From Bretschneidera sinensis (taxonomy: Eukaryota; Streptophyta; Magnoliopsida; Brassicales; Akaniaceae), in assembly GCA_023935145.1 (NCBI GenBank), contig CM043700.1, positions 66,342,120 through 66,406,119 on the forward strand: 64,000 nucleotides of DNA. Reading direction: 5' to 3'. Shown here piece by piece: positions 1 through 12,500 of the stretch. The notes under the pieces are model-generated. The model saw nothing but the letters and a program-made list of their open reading frames with translations, made no database searches and was not told the origin of the DNA. Position 1 is the first letter of the stretch; each line of letters starts with the position of its first letter. Position numbers and translations under genes: made by a program.

Positions 1-3000
1 ATGGATTGTTTATATTATTCATATAAATATACATTATTCTGTAAAATGTATTCTGTAAAATTTCATATAAATATACATTATTGCCAAAACATCCCTAACT
101 AAGGAAAGTCTTCTATGTTGTGGCATAAATGCTTTGGTCATAATTTTAGAGAGAGAAGAAAAAGGGTGATAAAGGAATACATTCGGTTTACTCTTCACTA
201 GACATGTGTTGACTTGTTTAGGGATAAATTAACCTAAATAAAGAAAATTGAGCACCCCATAAATTTGATCTTTTGGAAATCATCCACACTTATTTTCAAT
301 AGACATTTTCCAACTACATTGTGTAAGTATAAACACTTGCATCATTCATTGATGATCGATGTTGGTGTGGATACATGTTCTTAATTAAAGAAAGTCTGGT
401 TTTTTTTTTTGTAAGTTTAAGAATTTTAGGACTAAAATTGAGAAACAGTTGACAAAAGTCATTAAGAATGATTGAGTCTGATCAGTAAAGTGAGTATTTT
501 AGAAACCATGAAGTTTTATAGTAGTTTAAAGGTTCGTTTGCTAGATGTTTGAAGGAAAGAGTGATCCCATACACTATATTAGGTAGCCTTGAACATAAGG
601 TGTGGCAAAAGGCAAAATCTCACATTTAATGTTCTGAAGAAAAAAAAAACATGTCAAGACTAGATTATCTCTGGGTTAAGGTCATTGCTATATTTTAGTA
701 AGTTCTCAATAAAATACCTAGTAAAGTTGTAATTGAAAGGTCTTTTGAAATGAAATAGATGGAAATATTAACATTGGTAGTATTTGTATTTAAGGAATAT
801 TTTATAGAAATACACCTATATATATTCTAAATAAAGGTAAGTTGGATTTAGGATTTTCTTGTTGCTTCCTCATAAGTTACTTATATCATTCTAAGACATA
901 AGGTTCATAGTCTTAACGAAAAATACTAGAATTGTGGAATAAAAATAGCTAAGTTTCTAGTGTTGATCTAGCTAAAAATGTAGTTATTCTGAAATCATTA
1001 AGGATAGTGAGGATGTTTGGATGTTTTAATTTCTTTACATATAAGATGGAAATATTGATTCCTGCACCTATGGTGTGACTTGTAGAGGAACGAGAGCTAG
1101 TTGCCCAACTAGTTTATATTAAGACTCCTCAATAGTAGGATGCAGTTGTGTAGCATACCAACTGTGATCCATCAAGGAGAGAAGAATTGTCAACACCTTG
1201 ATCTATATGATCTATTAAGATGAGAATGACTAAAATATTTGCTATATGGTGGATCACCCAATGACTTGTGAAAAGTTGTTTACTAGTTTTTAGTAAGATC
1301 TATAGTGAGAATCAATGAGAGCTAAATTGCATTCAATGAAACTCAATGTTGTTTTAGGGAGAGCTTGTAGAATTTTTTTGATGGTTATAAGACTAAGAAA
1401 GACTCCAAAGGATTGCAAGTTTTGTAAATGGTTCACTCAGGGAGATGATTGTTTACAATGAAACTTTCTCTCTAGTAGCTCATTAAGTTTTAGAGCTACA
1501 TCAGATGGAAATGAAAAGTGTTTTCCTATATAGAGACTTTTTAAGGAAGTCTACATGGAAACCTAAGGAATTTAACGAAGATGATGAAAACCATTAAATA
1601 TGTAGACATAAGAGTTCAAAGCAAGCTTCTAGATAGTAGTATTTAAAATTTGATGATACAATGACTTCATAAAGGTTAGTTGAGAATAAATGTAAAATCA
1701 GTGAATATATGTCAATGTCAATGAGAGCAAATTTATTTTCTTTATCTTGAATGAGGATGAAATCTTGCTTGTTGGAGATTTCTTATAACAGCTGCATAAA
1801 TTTAAGAAATTGATGTATAGGCATTCTAACATAAAGGATCTTGAAAAGACATGTTATTTCTGGAATTAAAATCTATAAAGAAAGACTTTATTTCCCGTTG
1901 ACACTCTCTTAGAGGCCATACATTGACTGTGTTCTGAATAGGTTCAGTATGCAAGATTGTAAACTTGGGAATATTACATTTCCTAAAGTGAAAAACTGAG
2001 CCCAATGCAGTGTCCTTAAAACGAGACTGAGAAAGAATCTATAAGAAAAGTACTATAAAGAGGTCTTGGGATTTCAAACAGGTTTACAAGAGGTTCATAA
2101 AAATCTTAAGATGGTGGAGTATCTAGATACAAACTTTACCATTTGTTAAGATAAAAGAAAGTTTTCCTCAAAATATATGGTTATAGTTGCATGAGATGCT
2201 AATTTAGGAAAGTGTTAGATAAACACTTGTTGTTTCTTCTATCATGTAAAGGTTATGTCATGCTTTGGGCCGCCACATAAACCGTTTGATTAAAGAATTA
2301 AGTTGTCGAGTTGTTCATGGTAATCTCTATTACTAGGACTATATGGTTGCACTGTGATAATAGTTGTTCTCTAAGAATAATGAAAGACATCACAGGTTCC
2401 AAGCATATTGAATTAAAGTTATTAACAATTAAGTAAATTAATAAAGTAGGGTAACATTACAAAGAAGAATAATAGAACAAATACTTTGGTTGCTAATGCT
2501 CTAAGCAAAGGTCTTTGCCATAATGCAATAAAGTGATATGTAATAAAGTATGGACTTATGGTATCTTAGGGATATGCTTGTTTGGTGGGAAGCATTGCAT
2601 TTACTTATTTGTTTACATTATTCTTTACTTTTTACATCTGTTGATGATGTACTTCAGTTATTTACATCTTTTGGTGATGTAATTCAGTTACTTACATCTC
2701 TTAGTGTTGTACTTTGTTTAATATATAACACATGTCATTTAGCTATATACAGTTTTTTTATATTACTATATAGTGCACGTGGATATTTGATGTATATGTT
2801 ATGGCAGGTTATATATGTTTGTTTGAAGTCTTAAAACATGTGTTAGTCTTAAGCATAAAGGCTTGAGGCATTCTTTTAAAGTTAAAGTCTTGTATGTATG
2901 TCTCTTGACACATAAAGGTTATCTTGAGATGTTTGGCTGCTATTGAGACATACGAGTTTGTTATTAGAATCATAAATATTTTCTCTAATTATGCTTGTGC

Positions 3001-3332
3001 TACTTTAATGTAGAGAAAATAATGACCAACAAGTAAAATTGGCATATTGAGATCACATAAGAATGCTAATTTTCTTGCCACACTACCACACTAAATCCAT
3101 GTCTATAGAGTTGATTGGCTCATGTAACCATGGAAGGTCCTATGTCACTAAATTATGCAGTTATCGCCATGATTCAAGATTAAAGGCTTTATCAGACCGA
3201 ATTGACACTTTGAGTTATTTTTAAAAGTTTGCACACATAAAGTTTTATCGTTATCTTGGCCTAAGAGTCGTTTTAAAATGATAAATTTGTTTTCTAAAAT
3301 TAACCACAACTAATGTCGCCCAAATAGGAGAA
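1..3332 (+). mobile_element. Degenerate Ty1/copia internal region
   Basis: No long open frame survives, but broken translation on the + strand follows the copia order. Around 1750-1850 there are reverse-transcriptase-like remnants (an LLVGD-like piece followed by an IKDLEK-like stretch resembling the copia MKDLG motif). Around 1990-2030 a piece resembles the conserved region before the RNase H part. Around 2385-2420 a GSKHIEL-like piece and around 2480-2545 a VANALSKGL-like piece match the C-terminal TKHI...ADxLTKGL end of copia RNase H. A polypurine-like stretch and a TGTTGGAA LTR start follow at 3321-3333, which fits a + strand element whose 5' end lies outside the window. The homology is read by eye from frameshifted translation. 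Confidence 0.6.
2631..2720 (+). repeat. Three tandem 30-bp repeats
   Basis: Three consecutive 30-bp units (2631-2660, 2661-2690, 2691-2720) start TTTACATCT or CTTACATCT and end with a CAGTTA-like stretch. Because 30 is a multiple of three they read as 10-residue repeats in a 94-codon frame (2550-2834). That frame lies just downstream of the copia RNase H remnant, so it is more likely decayed retrotransposon 3' sequence than a gene. Confidence 0.7.
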
Positions 3333-3918
3333 TGTTGGAATTTTCCTATAAAGGTGCGCTTACATTATTTATGGATTTTAGGTGTTACTAAACAAGCTAA
3401 GTGATTGGTCTACTGATAAGACTTAAAGAGAGCCAATATAAGGTGATCAGTTAATTGGGACTAACTCTTGTATATGTGTTAAGTGTGCATTGACTAGTGT
3501 GGGTCATAGTAGCCCATTAAGGTTTTGATGAGCAACCCTTTGGGATACTATATAAAGATTAAATGGCTAGGTCTCCCCCATTCTTTTCCTAACATAACTA
3601 TACAGTACTTCTATCTCATCAAGTAGCCAATTAACAAGAGTAAAAAGGAGGAGAAAGATCAAGTATATTTTCTTTCTACTAACCGTTTCAGGATTCGATG
3701 TTCTTATTGTGTGACTACGTGATGATCTTTGATTTTCGCTACGCAATATATTATAGAATCCAAAACATGTATGCTATAAGATTAATCATATCATATTGGG
3801 TATTCTACAATCTTATTATGGATGATCTCCAGATGAATTGTTTTGTGTCAATTCTTACATATTGAACCTAAAAATATTGATAAGCCACACATCATTTTTT
3901 TCCTCTCGTTTGAACCTA
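3277..3918 (+). repeat. Copia 3' end, first copy (polypurine tract + LTR)
   Basis: This unit begins with AAAATGATAAATTTG, passes through a purine-rich stretch, and enters an LTR at TGTTGGAATTTTCC (3333). It contains a TATA-like CTATATAAAG near 3549. The same sequence recurs immediately downstream (3919-4560) with scattered differences. Its LTR shares structure with the LTRs at 7000-7500 and 18517-18973, which belong to a related element on the other strand. Confidence 0.65.
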
Positions 3919-4560
3919 AAAATGATAAATTTGTTTTCTAAAACTAACCACAACTAATGTCACCCAAGTAGGAGACTGTTCGAATTTTTCTATAAAGGCA
4001 GGCTTACATTATTTGTCGATTTTAGGTTTTATTAAAACACACTAAGTGATTGGTGTACTGGTAAAACTTAAAGAGAGCCTATATAAGATGATTCATTAAT
4101 TGGGCCCAACTCTTTTAGATGTGCTAAGTGTGGACTGCCTAGCATGGGCCATAGTAGCCCATTAAAGTTTTGATGAGCAACCGTTTGGGATACTATATAA
4201 AGGTTAATGGCTAGGTCTCCCCCATTTTGTTCCTAACATAACTATACATTATTTTATCTTATCAAAAAACTAGTTAACAAGAGGAAAATGAGGAAAAAGA
4301 AAAGTATATTTTCTTTCTACTAATCGTTTCAAGATTCGACGTTCTTATTGTGCGACTACATGATGATCTTTGATTTTCGCTGTGCGATTCATTATGGAGT
4401 CCAAAATATGTACGCTATAAGATTAATTATATCATATCGGGTGTTCTACAATCTTATTATGGATGATTTTCGGATGAATTATTTTTGTGTCAATTCTTGC
4501 ATATTGAACCTAAAAATATTGATAAGCTACACATCGTTTTTTTTTTTTTGCTCTCGTTTG
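3919..4560 (+). repeat. Copia 3' end, second copy (tandem duplicate)
   Basis: Second copy of the preceding ~640-bp unit, in direct orientation with no spacer. Its LTR start is TGTTCGAA at 3977. Only the end of the internal region plus the LTR is duplicated, so this is a tandem duplication or recombination product rather than two independent insertions. The open frame at 4348-4563 lies inside the LTR and is not a gene. Confidence 0.65.
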
Positions 4561-4590
4561 TAATTGCTTATACGTTTTATTTAATTCTTA

Positions 4591-5583
4591 CACTTCGTTT
4601 GGTTTAAATGAATTCTACACTTTTTATGGAATTCAATTGAATCCTATAAGTTATTGTGTTTAGTCTGCTACTAAGTTGTAAAATTCATTTGCAAATGAAT
4701 TGACCACATGTTTGGTTTCCTATTAAAAGTATAGAATTTATTTGTAAATGAATTCCAATAGAATTGACAAGCTATGGACAATTTTTTTTTCAAGATTGAT
4801 AGAATTTACAAATGAACTCTACACATGAACTTCTATAAAATTAGTAGGACAAAATTATTCTTCTTTATTTCTAAGGATATTTCTCTATAAATTCTCTATC
4901 GCTCTCTCTAGAGCTCAAGCTTCAAGTTTCAAGGAATGCAAAAGGGCACTCCATAATCAACCCAGTCCTCTAGCTCTCCAATCTCTGGTATAATTTCATC
5001 TCACTCTCATTGATTTAAAGATGGTAAAAGGTCTTTATTAATTTGAAAATAAGTAATATTCTTAAAATGAAAGAGAAAATAAGTAATAATAAGAAATAGA
5101 CCCATATGAGTCATGCTTGGCTCTCTTTCTTGTAATTCGGTTTACGCACTTTCCATAGAAGAAAAAAAACATGAAGCTCTTCATGTTGATATTTTAAAAA
5201 AAAAAAATCCTAAGAAAATGAAAAGTGTTAAATAATAATTTGAAGAGGCTTATAATTTTTGTGATACTCCATAAGTTTAAAGGATTAACTGCCCTATAAA
5301 AGAAAAAAGGGCAATGAGATGAAAAGTGTTAGAAGTGAATATTCAAATAAAATTTAGAAAAATGAATTGAATTCTTAATTGATTACAAAAATAAAATTTA
5401 TTTTAATTTTGCAGTTTAAATAAGACATAACAAACATGAAAATTCGTTTGAGTCCATTTGAAAATAAATTCTACTTTCAATTTATTTGAAAATGATATGT
5501 GAATTTATTTACAAATGAATTTTATTTTCAATTCATTTGAAAATATACTAAATTCCATATTTATGATCACACCAAACAAAGTG
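4591..5583. mobile_element. PIF/Harbinger-like MITE (993 bp)
   Basis: Terminal inverted repeats: CACTTCGTTTGGTTT at the left end and, reading inward from the right, CACTTTGTTTGGTGT (13 of 15 match). TTA lies directly outside each end (4588-4590 and 5584-5586), matching the TTA target duplication of PIF/Harbinger elements, whose ends often carry a TTGTTTGG-like motif. The interior is AT-rich with repeated AAATGAATT-type words and encodes no transposase I can see. It is long for a MITE, so it may be a deleted non-autonomous element. Confidence 0.6.
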
Positions 5584-5586
5584 TTA

Positions 5587-6146
5587 AACATCTTTGTGTT
5601 AACTGTTATCATTTAAAGATCCACTTAACACTTAAGTAATACTATCAATAAAAGCAATATGCATATAATTTAAGTCATAAGCAAATGAATATGTTATGTC
5701 ACATAAGGATTTGTTAGGGTCATTTGTTTACCTAAGTCACATAATAAGCAAATGAACTAACACAAAGGTGAAGCCCATCGACCAAGTCGGTTGGGTCCAA
5801 AATCACACACATTTACTTTTGGATACGCCCAAAATATATTAGGGTTGTTAGATGATTAATTTCAAAGGCGGGCCTGACAAAAGGCCCAGAGCCTAGACCC
5901 AACTCCAAACAGGGAGCCACATGTAAGTTGGAAACACCCTCCTCAACGAACCATGGTCACAAGAAAGGATTCTTAAAGGAAGAAGATAAGTGGGGCCCAA
6001 AATAACAGAAATGGTTAACAACCTCACATTCCCACCATCACTGCACAAACACAATCCTACTAGACGCTTCTTCTCTGCTAGTGACAGAGCAAAAAGAAAT
6101 AAAAGAAAGTGGAGCAGATTATAATCAAGAAAGCTAAAAGGAAACC
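5587..6146 (+). promoter_or_regulatory. Upstream region of cpFBPase copy 1
   Basis: About 560 bp between the MITE and the FBPase start codon. An I-box-like GATAAG (5985-5990) is present; this motif is common in light-regulated plant promoters. I see no convincing TATA box; the AAATAAAAG near 6098 is weak. The ATG at 6147 is preceded by GGAAACC, a reasonable plant start context. No gene is seen here; an antisense frame over 5893-6234 overlaps exon 1 and is a shadow. Confidence 0.35.
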
Positions 6147-6584
6147 ATGGCTGCAACATCTGTAGCAGTAGCAACATCATCATCATCACAGCTCCTCTTC
6201 TCGAGCTCGAGCTCGCTCTCTCGTCTCTCCCCATTTCAACTAATCGTCTTTGACTACAAAAACAACAACAACTTTGTCAAGAGAAGACATGTATGTGGTA
6301 GTGGTGGTGGGGTCAAGTGCATGGCTGTGGGAACAGCACTGGAGGCAGAGGCGCAGAAGAAAAGTGGGTATGAGATTCAGACACTGACAAGCTGGTTGTT
6401 GAAGCAGGAGCAAGCGGGCGTTATTGATGCAGAGCTCACCATTGTGCTCTCCAGCATTTCAATGGCTTGCAAGCAGATTGCTTCTTTGGTGCAGAGAGCT
6501 AGCATCTCCAACTTGACTGGAGTTCAGGGCGCTGTCAATATTCAAGGGGAGGACCAGAAGAAACTTGATGTTGTCTCAAATGAG
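6147..6584 (+). CDS. CFBP1: cpFBPase copy 1, exon 1
   Basis: 146 codons, ending in phase 0 at ...SNE before the donor GTTAGT. It holds the transit peptide and the N-terminal FBPase domain (AMP-site-equivalent helices, SSISMACKQ, NIQGEDQKKLD). The open frame runs three codons into the intron before a stop. The next exon is 13.6 kb downstream, so a gene finder could wrongly call this exon as a separate short gene. Confidence 0.88.
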
Positions 6585-9500
6585 GTTAGTTTCTGATCTA
6601 TGTGCTTTACAATTTACAAACAATGTTAGTATGCATGCACCACAGATAATATACAAATTGAAGGCCGGAAAAGAATACTAAATTGATTGGACAATGATGG
6701 TCTTATGAATTAGTGGAAAAACATTAGGACCTTGATAAGTTTGTGTTGAGTTTTCAGTGGGGTAAATTAATTTGAACAATTTACTTCATGATCAATGTAA
6801 TCTCCGGATATATCATCTAGGTTATAATTAGTAGAGAGAAAAAATGGGAGTAAAGAAGAGGAAGAGGAAAGAAAAAGAATATAAAAGCATTTTTTTGCTT
6901 ATTGGTAGAAGAAAAATGTGGGAGGGAATAAAATGAAATTATCTAACTTTTTCCTCCCAAAGTAGAAGGATTGGAGAATGAAAAGTAAAATAAACTAATT
7001 GTAGAGTTTCAAATTAATATCCTTAATCTCAATGAATCGCTATAGACAAGTATAAAACACCTAATAAACAATATATAGAAATAACAAATACTTTGCTTAG
7101 GATCTATGGTTGTTGACGCATCGGAATCTTTGATCAAGCCTAAGAATCAATCCTTAGGTAAGCAATAAATAGTTCCCCTCATTGGTTCTCTTTTAGCACA
7201 CTAGCTCTTTATGGAGCAAGTTTTTCCCAAAGTGTTCTTAGTGTTGAGAATATGAGGGGTGACCTAACTTATTCTTTATATAATAATCCAATTGTCCGTC
7301 CATCAAAGGTCCAAAGTTCTACTATGGCCTACATTAACTAGCCCATATTAGACACGTTAGAGTATTAAGCCCACTGTAAATAGATTATCTTATTGGGCTC
7401 ATTTTATATCTCCCTTATTATACCAATACTTAGCCTCTTTTGTAACAAAACTCAATAAGTCCCAATTAATGTAAGCCCACGTAATGGAATAATTCTAACA
7501 TTCTCCCACTTGGGTGACATTAATTGTGGTTTTCTTTTGTAGCCGAGAAACTGGCTTGGACCTCAACCACCTTTGGTGGGCATGCCTTGGACCCTAAACC
7601 TCGAAATGCATGACCCCCCACACTCCAGACACTGGAGAAGCGTGCTATTTAATTAAATAACTATGTGGTGGCCACAAAGAATTATGGTTAATTTTGAAAA
7701 CATGAACTTTTCAAAAACGACTCTCATACTAGGATAACTATAAAATTTTATGTACACAATTTTAAAACATTGGTCTAGAGACTACTCCAAGTGTCATTCT
7801 AGTACAATGGAGTCCTCAAAACCAAATCATAGCGGGTAACTGCATTTTTTAAGCAACACAGGACCTTCCATGGTCACATGACTAACAAACTCCACGACAT
7901 GGATCCAATATGGTAGTTTGGCAAGGAAACAATATGCACAAAGTGGTCTTTATATGTTGTTTTACCCTTGTCAGTCACTTTCTATTTTCTTCACTTTAAG
8001 CAGCACAAGCAAGCTAGAGAAAATCTTTTATGTTTTTCAACAAAACTTGTATGTCTTATCTTTATTATCTCAATATATACTTTATGTGATATAACAAACA
8101 CTTAAGACAATTAACAAAATGCCCCAGCCTTTGCTTAAAATTAACACACATTTTAAGACTTCTAATGGATATATGCAAATGACAATACAAACATATAAAG
8201 CATTCATAAGCTAAATACAACAGTAATATATAAATTGAATGATAAACTGTATATAATGGAATTTGTATCTAATGATCATTGTCAGCATAATATCCCAAAT
8301 ACATCACCAAAAGATGTAAATAGCTTGTTGGTCCAAAATATACTATGGCAATACCTAAGAGGGGGTGAATTGGGTATTAATTTTTTTAAAAGAATTTTTT
8401 TTCAATATCAAATATTATATTGATCAAAATATATATGGAATTAAATTAAATCGATCTTTCTAAGAGACTAACACAAAAATTAGAGAGTTTATTGCTTAAT
8501 ATAGAAGAACTAATTGAATTATAAAAAAAAAATTAAGCAACCAATCTCATTTACTTGAACAATAAATAATTCTAGGCAAGTAATTATGCAAGTAATAAAG
8601 AGATAGAGTTACAGAGATGCAAACTCAATTTATAGTGATTTGGCAATATCAGAATCACATCTGACCCTACACCCACTTCTCTTAAAGGCTCCTGCTTTAA
8701 GGTTTCCCTAACACGAACAAGTAACTTCAATGGTGTTGCTCAAACCGAATACAAACAAGCAACTTCAAGGGTGTCGCTTCAACCTTTTCACAAGAGTCCT
8801 AATTTTGCTACCCAAGTGGATAGACCCAACACTCACAAGCTCACTTACAAACTCTCACAAGAATTACACCAACTCTTTAACAAGATGATGAATGGAAAGT
8901 TTGAAAGAAATAGACAGGAGAGAGATATCTCAATGAAGATTACAAATCAATATTTTCTCTTTCAAAAGCTTATAGTTTAACAAAGGAGTTTTTGGCTCAA
9001 GAAGAAGAGAATGAATATTTTACTTTAATCCTTTGTTGTAGAATGTTTCTTTTATCTTCCAAATGACCCTTGAGGCTCTATTTATAGTGTCTTGAAGTCT
9101 TCTAGCCATTAGAGAAAAAAATAGAGCCGTTAGAGACAAGTTTGTAGCTTTTTCGTTGAGTTTAAATTCAAAAATATAGTCATTGCAACTTGCCTAGGCG
9201 ACTGTCAAATCGTGGCAGTGGACTATCCTTCAGAATTGATGCAGAAAACTGATTTTTGGAGCTCACAGTCGATTATCACTATTCACAGTCGACCGTGTAA
9301 TTTTTTAGTGCACTGCTACAATGTTTTCAGGATAAACAGTGTTTTCAGCATCAATTTTCTTCATTTTTTTTTTGAATTCCAAAAAATCTACCAATTGTAT
9401 CAAACTTTTTTGCACATTCAACACACAAGTAAAACACTTTAAGGATGTTTTGTTATCATCAAAATTAATTTAATCGATTTCTTGATTGGGGCTTTTTTGA

Positions 9501-12500
9501 TGATGACAAATCATATTACAAATTTAAGTATAATGTGTGTGCAACATAAATTCTTCTTAAGTTCAGTTAGAGCATGTTAAGCATTGAGCCCTAAGAATTG
9601 AATATTTGTATTTAATAACTTCACCTAGAGATTTTATATCTTCAATTAATTAAGGCTAGGTAATGCAATGCAACTTATTTAGCTCCTACAAAGTGAAATG
9701 CTTACAAAGTGTATCTTAGGATTCAAACCTATGATTTGGATATTTTGTCTTTGAAGTTTCATTTCAATTGTTCTCTTTGAATTTGATTTTTTTAGAGCTT
9801 TTTGACTTTTGAGGTCATCAACTTTGATTCACTAATTTCTACAATCTTGATCTCCTTTGAGGTAGAAGCATTATTAACAGTTTTTATCACTTAAGTAATA
9901 TTCATTAGTGCTTAATTAAGATTTTTTTTTACTATCAAAATCATTCAAGGTTAATAGACACTTGGTCAATGATCTCTCCCTTTTTAATAGTGACAAAAAT
10001 CTTAATCATGAATCAAAGAAGATAAATTGAAAAGAAATGACGGGATTAGAATTTTGCAAAAATTATAACATAATCTCCCTTGTTTTTCTGTCTATTAACC
10101 TCATTCAGAAAATCAAACATAATAGAAACACTTTTCAAAGCAATATATATCAATTTTAATTGTCTTTCAATAAATGCATATATATCAATGTATTTTCCAT
10201 ATGAATTCAAGATATATATGTTAAATCAAGAATAAGGTCTCTAACAAGATCTCTAATGTCAAGAATAAGATCTCTAACAAGATCTCTAGTTTTTTTTATT
10301 TTTCTCCCAATTTTTTTCATTATAAAAAATGGTTAATTTCGGATAAGGCCCCCCTCTAAATATGCTTATGAAAATATTTTGATGAAACATGTTCAAAAAG
10401 AATTGTTTTACAAGATATCAAGCAATATAAAGCTTTTGAAAAAGTTCAGTTCAAAAGACTAAGTGCTGGAATTTTACAGAAAATAGGACAAGATTTCCTT
10501 TTTTTCAATATTTCCCTTTGCACATAGAGAAAAAACAAGTATAGGAAACTTTAAAAAAAAAAGTATTAATTCAAGATCTACATGATCTAAGATAATTCTC
10601 AAGCATTATAAAAATTCAATATTCAAAATAAGCTTAATGCTTAAATTATCTTACACTTGATCAATAAAGGGCAAGAATTTGAACTCATTGCTTGATTTAC
10701 CAATAGGTCAAAGATAGATAAAATTCCCAAGATATAATATTCAAATTCAAAACATATAAAAAAGAACTCATCAAATTATTTAAATCCATTTGAGTAAAAT
10801 AATTTTACTAAAAGTTTCTCTTTTACCAAGAAATTAGATTTTTCTCAACTTTAAAAAGTATAAAGTAACTATTTTAAAGAAAGGATAAAAAAAAATGGGA
10901 AAACTTAACAAGCCTTAAGAAGAAATTTTTTTTTTTTGCTTACTCCCCTTGAATATATGCACCAAAATATAATTTTCAATTATTAATCAAAGACTATTTT
11001 CAGGGTAGGTTAGATTCAATAAATAGATGATTGTTAATTCAATGCAAGGATAATCATTATTTTCAAACTCAAGCATATATAATTAAAATTTTCATATTTA
11101 GCTCATGCTTGATAAATAAATAACTCAAAGATAATTCTCAAATCTAAATTCAAGCTCATCACTTGATTTATCCAATTTCAAATAAAAGAGAATTTATCAA
11201 AGTTATGTTTAAAAAATTAAAGAGTATGAGATAGGGATTTGTACCATACTTTCCCCTTTAATATATATTATGAGTATAAATTTCTTATCATTCTTCTCAT
11301 TGCTATTAGTCATCAAAAATTATTTAAGATCTGAATAATGAGAAGAATGAACCTGAATAAAAAATAAATAAATTTGATAGACTCAAGAAACTCCATTAGT
11401 AGATGAACAAAAACATAAGTAATACTAAGTACTTTTCAAACACTTCAAGAATATGTTAGATTTCTAAGGAAAATTTGATAGAATTTCCTCTATTTTTAGG
11501 ATATTTTCTTCCAACACAAAACAATTCAGAACATTCAATTCAAGTAATAGCAATGATCAACTTAAATAGCTCATAACTCAACTCATATGATTTCTCTCTT
11601 TTTATCATAGAAGGGAATGGAGTTTCTCCTTAACTTTTGCATTCAACGGAAGGGATATAAGGACATGTTTTGTTTAAGTATGCATTTATAAATAATTCAT
11701 GTTAAACATATGCAAGCATAAAGAGAGATTAAGGTACATATATAAGCAGCCACAACAAATCATAAATTTATTAAAAGGTTAAAAAAAACAAAGTACTTCT
11801 TCAAAAGTGTAATCAATCCTCAAAATAGTTTTGTTGAAAGTACTTTTCCAAAATTATCATATTGAAAGCTTGATGGTTGATGATGTGTGAGAATTGTAGG
11901 CTTGTTTTAGATCAACTAAAAGTTTTATCAAAGCTCGCAATTGATATTCAAAATGATCATAAAAAGGCATAAGCTTATACTAAAAGCTAATGTTCCTCAA
12001 GTTGATCAACCAATAAATTTTTTAAGATTGATGATTTAGGGTCATTAATTGATTCAAAATTAATTTTGAATGGTTTGAAATTTTCATGAATAGACCACAC
12101 AATAGTTTTTAAAACATTTAACCAATTATTTTGAAAATTAAATTTTTTTATCAATTTTAGCATCATAAAAATTAAATCCACTAGAAAATGTGTCCAAATT
12201 TTACTTTTTTAGAAAAAGCATACCAAATCATAAATAAGAATATTTATTTTATATTTCATTTGAGATCAGAAGAGTATTAAAAATCTATGATTCTTGAGAT
12301 AGAGACACAATGGAATGGATGCTAAAAATAATTAAGTAAATTTTCTTGATATATTTCAAAATTTACGTGAAGATCACCTTCTTTCTTCAATAGAAATAAT
12401 TCATCTAAATAATTAAAAAACATTCTAACAAAAGTTTTTTTTTTTAATGTATCAAGATTACCAAACTTCTCCTCCTAAATAATTGCATTATGATTTCAAA

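Noticed and set aside
5893..6234. 113-codon minus-strand frame overlapping the FBPase start
   Set aside because: It is antisense to exon 1 and the upstream region, with low-complexity MMMMLLLL stretches and no domain.
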